NCBI GenBank assembly: GCA_946894095.1
Contig: OX335655.1
Location: forward strand, 3,596,001 to 3,660,000
Direction: 5' to 3'
Origin: Incurvaria masculella
Lineage: Eukaryota > Arthropoda > Insecta > Lepidoptera > Incurvariidae
Length of the DNA: 64,000 bases
The notes under the pieces: generated by a model
The model's input: only the letters and a program-made list of their open reading frames with translations
What the model was told of the DNA's origin: nothing
Databases searched by the model: none
Position numbers and translations under genes: made by a program
In this document: positions 23,601 through 35,600 of the stretch, in pieces
Layout of the letters: each line of letters begins with the position of its first letter
Numbering within the stretch: the stretch's first letter is position 1

Positions 23601-26600
23601 ACTTCTTTTTCACTTCCCGGGTTCCACCTGGTCCGTAATGACAGAACGGGGAAAGGTTGCGGTGGTGTTGCTATCTACCTCCGAAGCAATATTCCTTTTA
23701 CGATAGTTGCCCAGTCTCCTACTCAGTATTCGGAATCACCCGAATACCTTTTCCTGGAAATCATCGTCAATCATACGAAAATCCTCATTGGTGTTTATTA
23801 CAGCCCTAATCTAAATATCAATTATTTTTCATCATTTGAGTCTTTTCTTGAAGAACGCTGCCCTCAGTACAACCATACTATTATCATGGGAGATTTCAAC
23901 ACCTGCTTGATCAAAGATGATCACCGCGCTAGAAAACTTAAGTCCCTCGTGTCTTCAGTCAATATGAACATTCTTCCCCTGGATGCGACACATCATTTTC
24001 CTAATTGTGAACCTTCTTTGCTTGATTTGATTATTACTTCTTCACCTAACCATGTAAGTGAACATGGTCAGCTCCCAGCGCCTGGTTTCTCCCATCATGA
24101 CCTAATCTATCTATCCTATAAGGTCCGTCCTCCTAAAAACAGACGGAAGGTTCTCTTGCAACGTAACTTCAAGGACATCAATCTCGAACGCTTAAGGGAG
24201 GACGCGCGTGGCTTGGATTGGTCTGTTATACTCAATTCCTCTTCCACGGATGAGATGGTCGAGGACTTCACCTCCAAACTCACTGCACTCTTCGATGTTC
24301 ACGCACCTCTTCGTCCCACACGAGTAAAACATTTTCCAGCTCCGTGGTTGACGGACAATATTCGGATAATGATGGTGAAAAGGGACAAAGCCAAAATTAT
24401 GCTAAGACATACATCCACGGACGAAAATCGCACCAAGTACAAGCTGCTCAGGAATCGGTGTAACAGGATGTGTAGAGATGCCCAAAGACACCACATTCAC
24501 AATACCCTCGAAAATTGCTCTCCCGTGAATGCTTGGAAGTTTCTTAAAACTCTTGGAGTCGGTAAGAAATCATCTTGTAGTAAAAATAACATCGATATCA
24601 ACTCCCTTAATAGACATTTCTCCTCTCCTCCTGTCACCATCGATCAAGTGGTAAAGTCTCAAACTCTTTTTCAGCTTTCAGCTTTACCGACTCCGGAGCA
24701 CAATTCACTCACTTTTCGCCCAGTCACTGACCGTGAAGTTAAGATGATCCTGAATTCCATTTCTACAAAAGCTGTTGGTGCTGACTGCATTAGCCTTGAC
24801 ATGCTGTTACCACTGCTGGATGAACTGTTACCAATAATAACTTATATTTTAAACCATTCCCTCTCCAGTGGATCTTTTCCAAGTACCTGGAAAAGGGCTT
24901 ACGTTATTCCTCTCCCAAAAATTTCAAATCCCTCCACTTTCAGCCAATATCGCCCTATTTCAATTTTACCGGTTTTGTCAAAAATCTTGGAACGCATTGT
25001 TCACCAGCAGTTGGCCGACTTTCTTACAGATAACCACATACTGAACCTAATGCAGTCAGGTTTCCGACCTGGTCACAGCACTGTCACTGCCCTTGTCAAA
25101 GTCACTGAAGATGTCCGTACAAATATGGAAAATAAGAATGTTACAGTTTTAACGTTGCTGGACTTCAGCAATGCTTTCAATACAGTTGACTTTGACATTA
25201 TGCTAGGTATTCTAAGGACACTTAACTTATCTCCGGTAGTGCTTAACTGGTTTGATTCATACCTTCGTGGTCGTCATCAGTGTATCAGGATTGACAATGA
25301 ATATTCTGACTGGGCTGATTTGACTGCTGGCGTTCCACAAGGTGGCGTGTTATCTCCTTTGCTGTTTTCCATCTTTATAAATCTGATCACGAATCTGCTT
25401 ACTTCTCTCTACCACCTTTACGCCGATGACTTACAGTTGTATTTGCATTGCTCCTTAGATAACCTGGCAGATACCGTATCTGAAATGAACGTGAACCTGG
25501 AACATATACTTACTTGGACAAAATCATTTGGCCTGCTGGTAAATCCTACCAAATCACAAGCCATAATAATAGGCAGCCCTAGACTTCTGTCGAAGGTTGA
25601 TTACAGCACATTGCCAGCAGTGATCTACAATGGAGTTGTCATACCATACTCCAAAACAGTCAAGAATTTAGGAATTTTCATTGACGAAACTTTATCGTGG
25701 GTGCCCCAGGTAAACGAGGTCAGCAGAAAAATCTTTGCCGCCGCCCACTCCTTAAAGCGCTTGCAGAATTTCCTCCCAGTCCGAACCAAAATTACTTTGG
25801 TGCAAACTCTCCTCTTTCCGATTTTGGACTACGCAGATGTTTGCTACTTGGATCTAACTGAAGTTCTCCTAGACAAGCTGGATCGTTTGCAGAATCTCTG
25901 CATTCGCTTCATATATGGTCTGCGTAAATATGACCATGTATCGCAGTACCGTCGAGAGCTTAAATGGCTACCCATCCGTTTCCTAAGGAACTGTCATTTA
26001 CTAATTCTTCTTTACGGAATTCTAAATAACCCTAACTCTCCTGAATATCTTCGTTCCCGGTTTATGAACCTCTCTTCACACGGTCTCCCTTTGCGATCTA
26101 GCAATGACAGTATCCTTGCGATTCCTCGCCATACGACGTGTTTTTTCTCTAACTCCTTTACTGTTCATGCCGAACGTCTGTGGAACTCGTTGCCCATCAC
26201 AGTCCGCTCCTGTCAAACTATCAGCTCTTTCAAACTTAAAGTCAAGGAGTTTTACTTAAATGAAATGTAAAGATGATAATATGTTCTCACTGTATATATA
26301 TATTTAATTTTATTGTCCTTCTAATAGTACTGATTTTAGAATCAATGGTAATAGTTATTATAGGTTTTTTTTCCCTGGTTTGTGGATATAATAATATGTA
26401 TTAGTGTATTGTATCATATATATTAGTATATTCAATTATATGTATAAATATGTATATATTATGATATATTTATGTTTATGGAGTTAATTTTTTTTTTCTT
26501 TTCAAATTCTGGTGTGTCACCTACCTACAGATATTTCTATTGCCTTTCCTCATCACCCCAAGGGTTGACTGGAAGAAATCACTCTTAGTGATAAGTCCGC

Positions 26601-29600
26601 CTTTGTGCAGTATTGTTGTTTTGCTGTATGTTTTCTCTGAAATTGTATTTTTGTTATGCACAATAAAGAATTTATTCATTCATTCATTCAAGTAATACAA
26701 CACCTATGCAGTCATGATATCTCGATACACTGCAATCCCGAAGGATAAAAGTCCTTTTTATCAGTACAACTACATTAAACTGGATGAAAAACACGGACAA
26801 TCTTTTATTCAATCCGATGATAACAAACTTGGCGGCAGTCAAATCTGACGGCCTCCAGTTTAGCTTAACCTGACTATATGATCGAAAACGGCAGTCTGTT
26901 TGCGCTACTGGGCTACGGAAAATGACACATTTTTTTATTTATTTTGTACACTAGTGTCTTAAAGCTTAAATGTGTATGTAACTGGTTGAGTGGATATTCA
27001 GCTCATAGCAGTGTAGCAAGAACCCGACTACAATCACGGTCAAATAATTAGGCATTCTTATCTTCAGAAAAGACTCAGTTGAGTCATTGAGTTTTTCATT
27101 AAAACCGGACACAAGACTTAAAAGTAAATCCAGGACAAATTCAGCGAAATTTTTAGAAATTTGCTACAATTCCAATTTTACAAATGTATAATGCAAATAC
27201 AATTTCATGGAAAAATATTGACCAATAAATGAATTACATTTTTTGTCACTAACCGATGGAGGAAAATTAAAAAAAAATTCTGGTAGGGCTGTTTTTCTGT
27301 ATATATAATGACTATGATATAAAAAAAATATCATGTACTGTACATATCCTAGAAATATAGTAGGTTTTTCGTGTGGTGTTGCTGAAAATCGAATTAATTT
27401 GATGTTATTACGAACGCAGCTACAAGGCGCTGGTTCTAATGGAGTACCTGATAAAGACGGGCACAGAGAAGGTGGCGATGCAGTGCAAAGAGAACATCTT
27501 CGCCATACAGACCCTCAAGGACTTCCAGTACCTCGAGGAAGGCAAGGACCAAGGTCAGTACGTACCTCTTCTCTCTCCTCCTTTTACTCTTCCTCCACAT
27601 GTCCCTCCGTGCTCCACTTTCTCGTCTTCTGTAATATGTGGAAAGTTTTGCTGAGTGAGTTTGAGTCTGGGAGAGTTTGTTCGTAACTTGCTCAGAAACA
27701 CTAATGTTTTAATTTATTGTAATCGATGTGTAACCAAAATTACAAATATTTCCGAGCGTGAATTGAATTCAATAAAAAAAGTAACATCATCGCTTATGTT
27801 GTAGGTGTTTTTCAAATTAATTTGTGGCTTGAATTTAATGGCAAGGACCAACTTTTAGTAGTCTAAATTACTAAATGTTTTAATGTCAAGTTTTTCCATA
27901 AAAATGTTTGGGGAAAAATGCTCGTTAAGAAAACTAAAAATTCAAAACAATCGCTTATTGGATACGGTCGTTCTAGGGCCATATGTCACCTTAAGACCGA
28001 GGTCGCAGACCTAAATGCGAAAGATGGAAACGCAGCATCGAGTCTCATTAGCCAGCATGTACTAGGGGAAAGCTGTCAACAGCTAGTTATCGCCCCATTA
28101 GCGTTCACTTAGCGTTACTCGAGCAACCCGTGTTGCAATGCTGAAAAGAGCTCAAACTACCAAACTGGTGTACCTAGTTGTTGTTGTGTGGCTGCCCGAT
28201 GAGCCACAATAGATTTTGTACATATATTCATTGGTTATTATATTTTGGACTCTCATTGGCAGAATGGCCATGAGTATATGAACTCCATGTTGAGTTGATA
28301 CTATCTTCTAAAACGAGGAGGGAAGTCTTTTAGTTTGTACATGAACCATAATATCATAGATTAACTACTTAGTCACAGGAGAATATCCTACCTCTGTTAC
28401 TGTCTATCGCTTTAAAAAAAAATGTTATTGGTAATTTTTAATAATTTAAGGAAAATTGATAACTGTTATAAATTTTCCTTGAAATTTGATTTTGAATTTT
28501 TTGATTTTTTCAAACGTTATCTGTTACAGATAAAGTTTTCGATTAAAAAACACCCGGGAAAGAATATGAAAGTTTTTTGTTATGTGTCAAGTTTGTAGGG
28601 TTCCGTACCCAAAGGGTGAAAACGGCACCCTATTACTAAGCCTCCGCTGTTCGTCCGTCCGTCCGTCCATCCGTATCTCATGAACCGTAATAGGTAGGCA
28701 GCTGAAATTTTCACAGAGTGTGTATTTATTTTGCCGCTATAACAACAAATAGGTAAAATAAAAAAATTTAAGGTCCCCCTTAAATTTTTTTATTTTACAT
28801 ACAAAAAACGTAATTTTTTTGTGTTAAATCTTGTATGATGGTACGGAACCCTTCGTGTGCGAGTCCGACTCGCACTTAGCCCGTTTTTTAGTTAGGCAAA
28901 CTCGGTAGTCATAGAGATGCATTACGCTGTTTCTGTACAACTTTGATTTCCTCGCAAATGATGATAACATTCTCCGGTGCAGGTTTGAACGTGAGAGAGA
29001 AGGCGAAACAGCTAGTCAACCTGCTAAAGGACGACGAGCGGTTGAAGAACGAACGCGCGCGCGCGCTCAAAGCTAAGGAGAGGTTCGCGCAGACGGCGAG
29101 CGCGTTCGGAAGCGACGGCGCCCTCGACACCCCCTCCAGCCCCAACTACCCCGCGGTGAGCCATCCCCCCGCCCTCTTTTTCTCTCCAGCATTTTGATTT
29201 ATTTTTCATTTTAATTTTTCTGTTTTTATTGCACAGTTAGAAATAAGACGTAAGGATGAATTTACTTGGAAAATATTGGCGCAAAAACGAACAAGGTGAA
29301 GGACAAATTTTCGGTTTTTTTATTATTAAGGTGGCCCAACCCGCTCAACTCCCCATACAAACGGGGAAAGAAGATCACGCCCATATTTCTTATCAGAGAT
29401 CCCAAATTTTGCTCAAAAGAGCTTTATTCGATCGAACTAGATGTCTGATGACCGTTGGCATTGTAAAATTGTGTTTGGTTTCTAAGTTATAAGGTCCGAA
29501 AGTTCGAATTTTTCGCGCGTTTTATATAATAACTTTGGTGGTTTATTACGCAATGATAAAGTAAGAATATCTTAAAAAGATTAGTCATCAAATCAAGATT

Positions 29601-32600
29601 TATAATCTATTTGGTTTTTGTTAGGTTTTTGGCTTTTTCAAAATTTAAAATTTTTGTAAATCTTACCATAGTGTATGCACATTGTCTTATTTGTGGACAT
29701 GTTGCATTTTCCTCATCATGGAGCCTGTCTTTTTCTTTGACACAGAGAAAGGTCCCAGAGCGCAACAGCACGGTTTTGTACAGTGCCCGCGAATGAGTTA
29801 GTCCCGCCGGGTTGGGCCACCTTAAACCACATGATCGGAGTCATCAAGTAAGGAAGACGAAATTGGCGATGGAAACTCATCCGTACAGCAGCGTAGCCAC
29901 TTTTTAGTTATTGTAGTCAGCTTGCTTGAGAACATAAGATGCCTATACTTACAGACCACTCATAAGAGATAGCCATCCAAAGGGAGCCACTATCTCATTC
30001 TAGTCTTCAAAGCATTCAAAAAACTTGCTTATAGTATGCACTGATTGCAGATGGCCAAAAAAAACAAAAAAAAAAGCTTGCTTACGCTGAATACACTGAA
30101 TCGGGTCCTGTGTATCTCTTACGTGTCGCTGGAACTCGAGAACATTAGGAGTGAGCGAATTTGTAACAGATTCACTGGCCGGCACTACCGTCATTGTATT
30201 TTTATCACAAAAAAATTACTATAGTCGAGCCGTTCTAAGAAGCGTTTTTTGACAGATGAGGAATAGGGAAGGGTAAAAACCAGAGTTTTACTTTTATATC
30301 GATAACATTTCAAAACGGAAAAGCAAAAACCTAATAATAGGCAATCTTCTTAAAAAAAAAACACATTGATACCGATGGACAGTTGACTATCTGATTCCGG
30401 AAGGTGATTCATAACCGAAATTCAAGATTTTTTGCACATATACAGCTTTCAACGGAATAATGTTCCAAACATTAACCATTGCATATTTGGAGCAAAACAT
30501 TTGATTAAGATTTTGCTGTACACCTTAAAAGGATCGTCCTCCACATACATTTTCGTCAGTAGAGATTGACAACTTTTGACGTGAGAACCACTTTTTTTGT
30601 CGAAAAACAGTACTGAGAACCGAAAAAGGGAAAACATAACCACCCAAAATGGAAAAAAAGGGCGACGTGCAAATGAATCTAAGCCGATTGTTATTATTCT
30701 ATTTCACTGTCGATTGATTCGACTTTCTTCTTTAGCGATGTAAAGTTAACTGACTAGTAAAAGCTAGATGATACTGCAATGAACTTTACATTTATTATAT
30801 GTGCCTAAACATATCATTTAAGAAATGAAGGAGGCATTAGTTAATTGCTGGAAATTCCGAGACCGAATATTCTTTCTCGCAAGCCAACATTGGTAATCGT
30901 GATGATATCTATTTGATTTTCCTTTATAAGATTATTTAAGTAATAGTTATGAAAATAAAAGATATAAAAACTTAAATGGTCGATATTATTTTGCAGGTTC
31001 ACATCCCTATTTCAATTTACTCCCAGTGCTGGTACTGTACCATTATTTTGTTCATTATTATATTATTTCATACATTGTTTAGTAATTTATTGACACAATA
31101 TAGAATAAAATATAATATACAAGTCATAATAAAAAAAACATATCAGCAAGCTGTTATTATTTGGTCCCAAAAATATAAAACGTGGGGTAAAGTGGTCTGT
31201 TCCTTAATTTAGTCATTAGCTTTCCTTCCACACAGCTGTGTCAAAAAACGCTTCTTAGAACGGCTCGACTATAAGCTGCATCTATACGGATCAGTTACGG
31301 TCGCCACTTCGGTCCGTCGGAGTATTCGAGAAAGTGCTACAAAACTTTCTGGTCATAGGCAAAACAGGTGTGGTGTGGTAGGACTGCACTGGAGGTATGT
31401 CCGAAATGCATATTGTTTACTGACTCCTACGCGAATGAAGCGGTTGACACGGGGTAAAGTTAAGGGGCCTTCAACGAACCCCGGCCAATATATAAGGGGT
31501 CCTTCCCCACCGCTGGTCTTTGAACCGGGGGCCTATGAGAGTAGCATAATGAAAAAATCAGGTTGAGAAAGAGAACAAGTTTAATTGAGAAATTGAACAA
31601 TTAATAAAAGACACACTGAGAAGGGGCGGACGACTAAGACTACTACTTAGTTTCTTTTTTTTTTGGTCGCACTTATGTTCGTTCACTGGCTGGTTTTAAC
31701 TATTTAACGCGGTGGGCTATGGGCGTTGGTGCACATAGGCATATTTCACATATCTTTCATCGGCGAATCCTCGACACGCTGGGTAACGACGCTGGCGCGG
31801 CGTCGCAGTGGAGACGTAGCGTCGCGCTATGGTGTGACTCCCCCCCGGTAGAAGCCGGCGGTAGGCGGTGTCACTGGAAGGCGTAGCACGGCGTTCCCAG
31901 ACGCAGAGAAGTTGGCTCGTTCGCCGGAGATGGTGGCGCTCTCTCGAAAGTGACGCTCTCTCGAAGGTGACGGCCGATCAGAAGTACCCGGGGCGTCTTC
32001 GCCCCCAACGTAGCAGCTGAAGATTTTTATAAAGACGTGTGAGGACAGAGCCTACGGCCATGGAACGTGTAGCGACAGCAAATGGCAGTATTAATTAGCA
32101 GCAAAGCAGAAGCGGTTTACTTAAATAATATAAATTTCTGCGTTAAATAAGTAATGCTTGAAAACAACTAGGCCTCTTAGTGCTTTATATGTGTAGTACA
32201 AAATGACGAGTCTCAGTGTGCATCAACACCTAACAAACAAAATCTTAGCAAGAGTGGATTTATATTATACTGAAGTTATTTAATTCTTCAACAGCAAGCT
32301 AACAGGTGGTGCAGTTATGCAAACATTCATGATATTGAAGAACAGCATAGTTGAATTTGGGAAGCAGTATGGAAAATCATAGTTTACAAGTTTCAGGTTG
32401 CACAAAAGTTACATGGTTCTAAATAAATTAAAGCAAATAAGCATAATACATGCATAAAGAGCAATAGCGACTACCTAAGGCTCATGCGTAATGGTATACA
32501 TGGTGGTAGAACACACCAAGAGGACGCGCATTATCAAAGATGGCTACCTTACCGGTCAAACCGCTGATTCCACACACAGAAGCTACGGGAGCGCCTTCTA

Positions 32601-35600
32601 GGCGACAGTTCGATGAAAAATGGCGTAAATTGGCCGGATTACAGGTTCGGCTCAAGACCCATTTTGTGTTACCACTTTGTAAATAACCCCAGTATTATGG
32701 CAAAATTAAGTCGGTCCCAATCGAGTGTATGGCCGCTCCCTGCATCACTCGATGGGTAAAGATTATTGAAAAAGCAATGAAAACGTAATTTGATGAGAGG
32801 ACTATAAATTTTGCATTAGTTTAGATTTTATAACTTAGTTTGTATTTAATCGGATATAAGAGACAAGCAGCAGATTGGGTTTATTAGGATGGCAACATTA
32901 TCACGGAAGAAATGTTCTTGGCGGATGAACTATTCTGGTAGATTATCGACACACACTGTCGTCGACGAAGCATGTTCGATGACGTGTTTCATTGATATAA
33001 ATAGGCTATCTTTAAGGAATGAGGTCAGGCATAAGGTATTGTTAGTTCAGCTTGTCGACTGTACTAAGAAAATACGGCGTCGGATATCCGTAGAAGAAGT
33101 CGACGTTCGACACCTTAAGTACTCGACAGAATAAGTAAGTTGTATTTGGCATAATACCCGCCCGGAGCGCAAACCAACAGACAAACAGCCTCTCATCTTA
33201 GATTCGACAGCGTTGGATTGCCGATCCAAAATATTGCTGATGGAAGTTATTAGGCGTTCGACGTAAGGAACTTGAGAAATACTTATAACGATTTGAATAA
33301 ATATCTAGTTAGGGTACTGATTGTGGAGGTATAACAAAATCACTACGTGACACGGTATAGGTGTTGGTCACAATCTTATACAGTAATTTTATTAATACTT
33401 GATTGCAGTTCGCTCTCAAACCATTATACATGTTTGAATTTTGACTTGCGGCGTAATTTCCTGTCGGTTCTTCGTCCGAGGTAATGGAACTGTTTGTAAA
33501 AATATTACGAATCCGAAAATGTGTGTAAACCTGATGGAGTAAATAAACGAATTACAGTTCGGCGGCAGCGGGCTGGTGGGCGGGGGCAGCTCGGAGTGGG
33601 GCGAGCCGCCGCCGCGCAGCCGCAGCGCGGGCGCGCCCGAGGTGGAGATGGCGCGGCCGCTGACGGCGGGCGAGGAGGAGCTGCAGCTGCAGCTGGCGCT
33701 GGCGATGTCGCGCGAGGAGGCCGAGAAGGAGGAGCGCCGCCGCCGCTCGGACGACGTGCGGCTGCAGCTCGCCATCTCGCAGTCGCAGCAGGACTTCCAG
33801 TGAGTACTGCCGCATCGGACCAAGGAATAACGACCCAAACACATTCGTAAGGCACGCAGCGTAGCCACGAGTTAGTGAATGTCTAGCAGTATTTATTTAT
33901 TTATAAGTTTTAGACAGGCAGCATACGCTGATGTCTAAATTGATAAATTTAGTTGTTAAGTGCTTTTTTTTAAATTTTTTTTCTTTACTTGAGATTTTGT
34001 TTGACATAGTTATGCAGTCTATTTCTAAATTGGTTTGTGGTCGTAGCGTTATTCACATCCTCTGGGAGTTTATACCGTGCCTCTACTACTCCGTTGGATA
34101 TGTAGTTTTTGCGAGTCTGTCAATTCTAGAGGCCGTGAATTGCAGTTTTATGTCGTGCCCTCGAAAATGAAAATTCTGGTTGCGTGCAAATATTATAAAC
34201 AGGTCTGGGCAGTCATTTAAAGTGAGAATTGTGTGAACTTCCCGAAGGGACTAACAATAGTTGGGCAACTGCATAGATACTCGTTTATGGCTATGGAAAT
34301 AGGATGGCGCCACTTTCGTACCTAGAACTTGCGAAATAGCCAATACGTAGCGCTGTACAAACATAGGATCTATAATACAATTTCGTTTTAAAGTTGGAAA
34401 ATATACAATTTTGAATCGATACACATTTTTTGACAACCCAAAAATTTTTTGTTGTAATCGATTGAATGGAAGTTACCATCTTAGTTCAACATTTATTGCA
34501 ATAGAGGGCCGGCTTGCTTAAGGTCGCCCCGTAAGCATCTTTCGCCTCCCATACAAACGTAGTTTACTAATAATTTGAAAACCACTGTTCCAACTTACTT
34601 GATATTTGGTATCTAATATTAGGCTATAAATATCTGTGTCTGCATGCCTTGGTTTTTTCGGTAAATGGATTCTGGGACAAACCACAGAATTCGTATGAAG
34701 ATTATCTTTTTGTTTTCATTTCATTCGGATTGGATTTTTCAAAAAAACAAAAGCATGCAGACACAGATATTTGTCACCTGATATTGGAAATTAAATATCA
34801 ATTTAATTGGAATAGCGGTTTCCAAATGATTAGTAAACTACGTTTGTATGGGGAGCATAGCTTACGGGTCGTTCTTAACACATATTGTACGAAACTTCCA
34901 TCACTATGGCGGTGGGTTATCTACTTACGCCAGTAAGTAATTATTTATCTATGTTTCCAGCCTTTCCATTATGCAAAGTTAGTGAGCACAAACTCGAACT
35001 TGGAGTCCATATGAATTCGCATCTAATACTTGATAAGTGATTTCAACAGTGTATTTTTTTGTACGTGTGACTCCACCCTTCTCTCTCTGCCTACCCTTCA
35101 ACATCTCGTTCCTCGCCTAACCCTTTCACGTTCCCTGCGCTCACCTAGTACGAGCCGAGTCCCCCGCTCGTACGCGATGTTCTCCGCCGGCGACGTCTCC
35201 GCGTGCGATGTGCGCGAAGACATCGAGATGTACTCTGGGCGCGCCGAGGGGTGGTGCTGCAGCCTCGGGTGGATGCATTGCATCTGGCCGAAGGAACTGT
35301 TTTGGGGTTTTGCGTTAGTGTTAAAACTACATAATTTTTGTAGTGTTCACACCACATGGGATATAGGTGTTTCTTATGTATGTAACTGGACATAGATGGC
35401 TAATCCTACACCTGCTGTCATGTTAGCCAAAAACACGTCATAGGACTTTCACCCTTTCTGAGCGGCTCGTAGCCTAGTGGCGCGGCGACTGGCCTAGCGT
35501 ACCAGAGGTCTGAGTTCGATTCCTTGCTCCGACATGCACCACTTTCTTTCTCTTTCTGAGTACGATAAGTGCATTTCGTCACGAATGCGAGCTGCTCCCT

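Larger units (their letters stand above)
21700..26695 (+). mobile_element. full-length CR1/L2-type LINE in lqf intron 2
   Basis: About 5 kb in sense with lqf: ORF1 (21793-22554), a 770-bp spacer with an (AT)n run near 23280, ORF2 (23328-26270), a 3' UTR and an ATTC tetranucleotide tail at about 26675-26692. Both ORFs are open, so this copy looks recent. No RNase H domain. The 5' limit is approximate and I found no target-site duplication. A related 3' end is at 58662-58805. Confidence 0.88.

Noticed and set aside
31480..31530. tRNA-like text near GGTCTTTGAACCGGGGGCC
   Set aside because: No cloverleaf could be formed by eye; it fits better as part of the LTR-like fragment.
33505..33868. Several long open frames on both strands over lqf exon 5
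   Set aside because: They are by-products of the GC-rich epsin exon; only the frame with two UIMs fits the splice phases.
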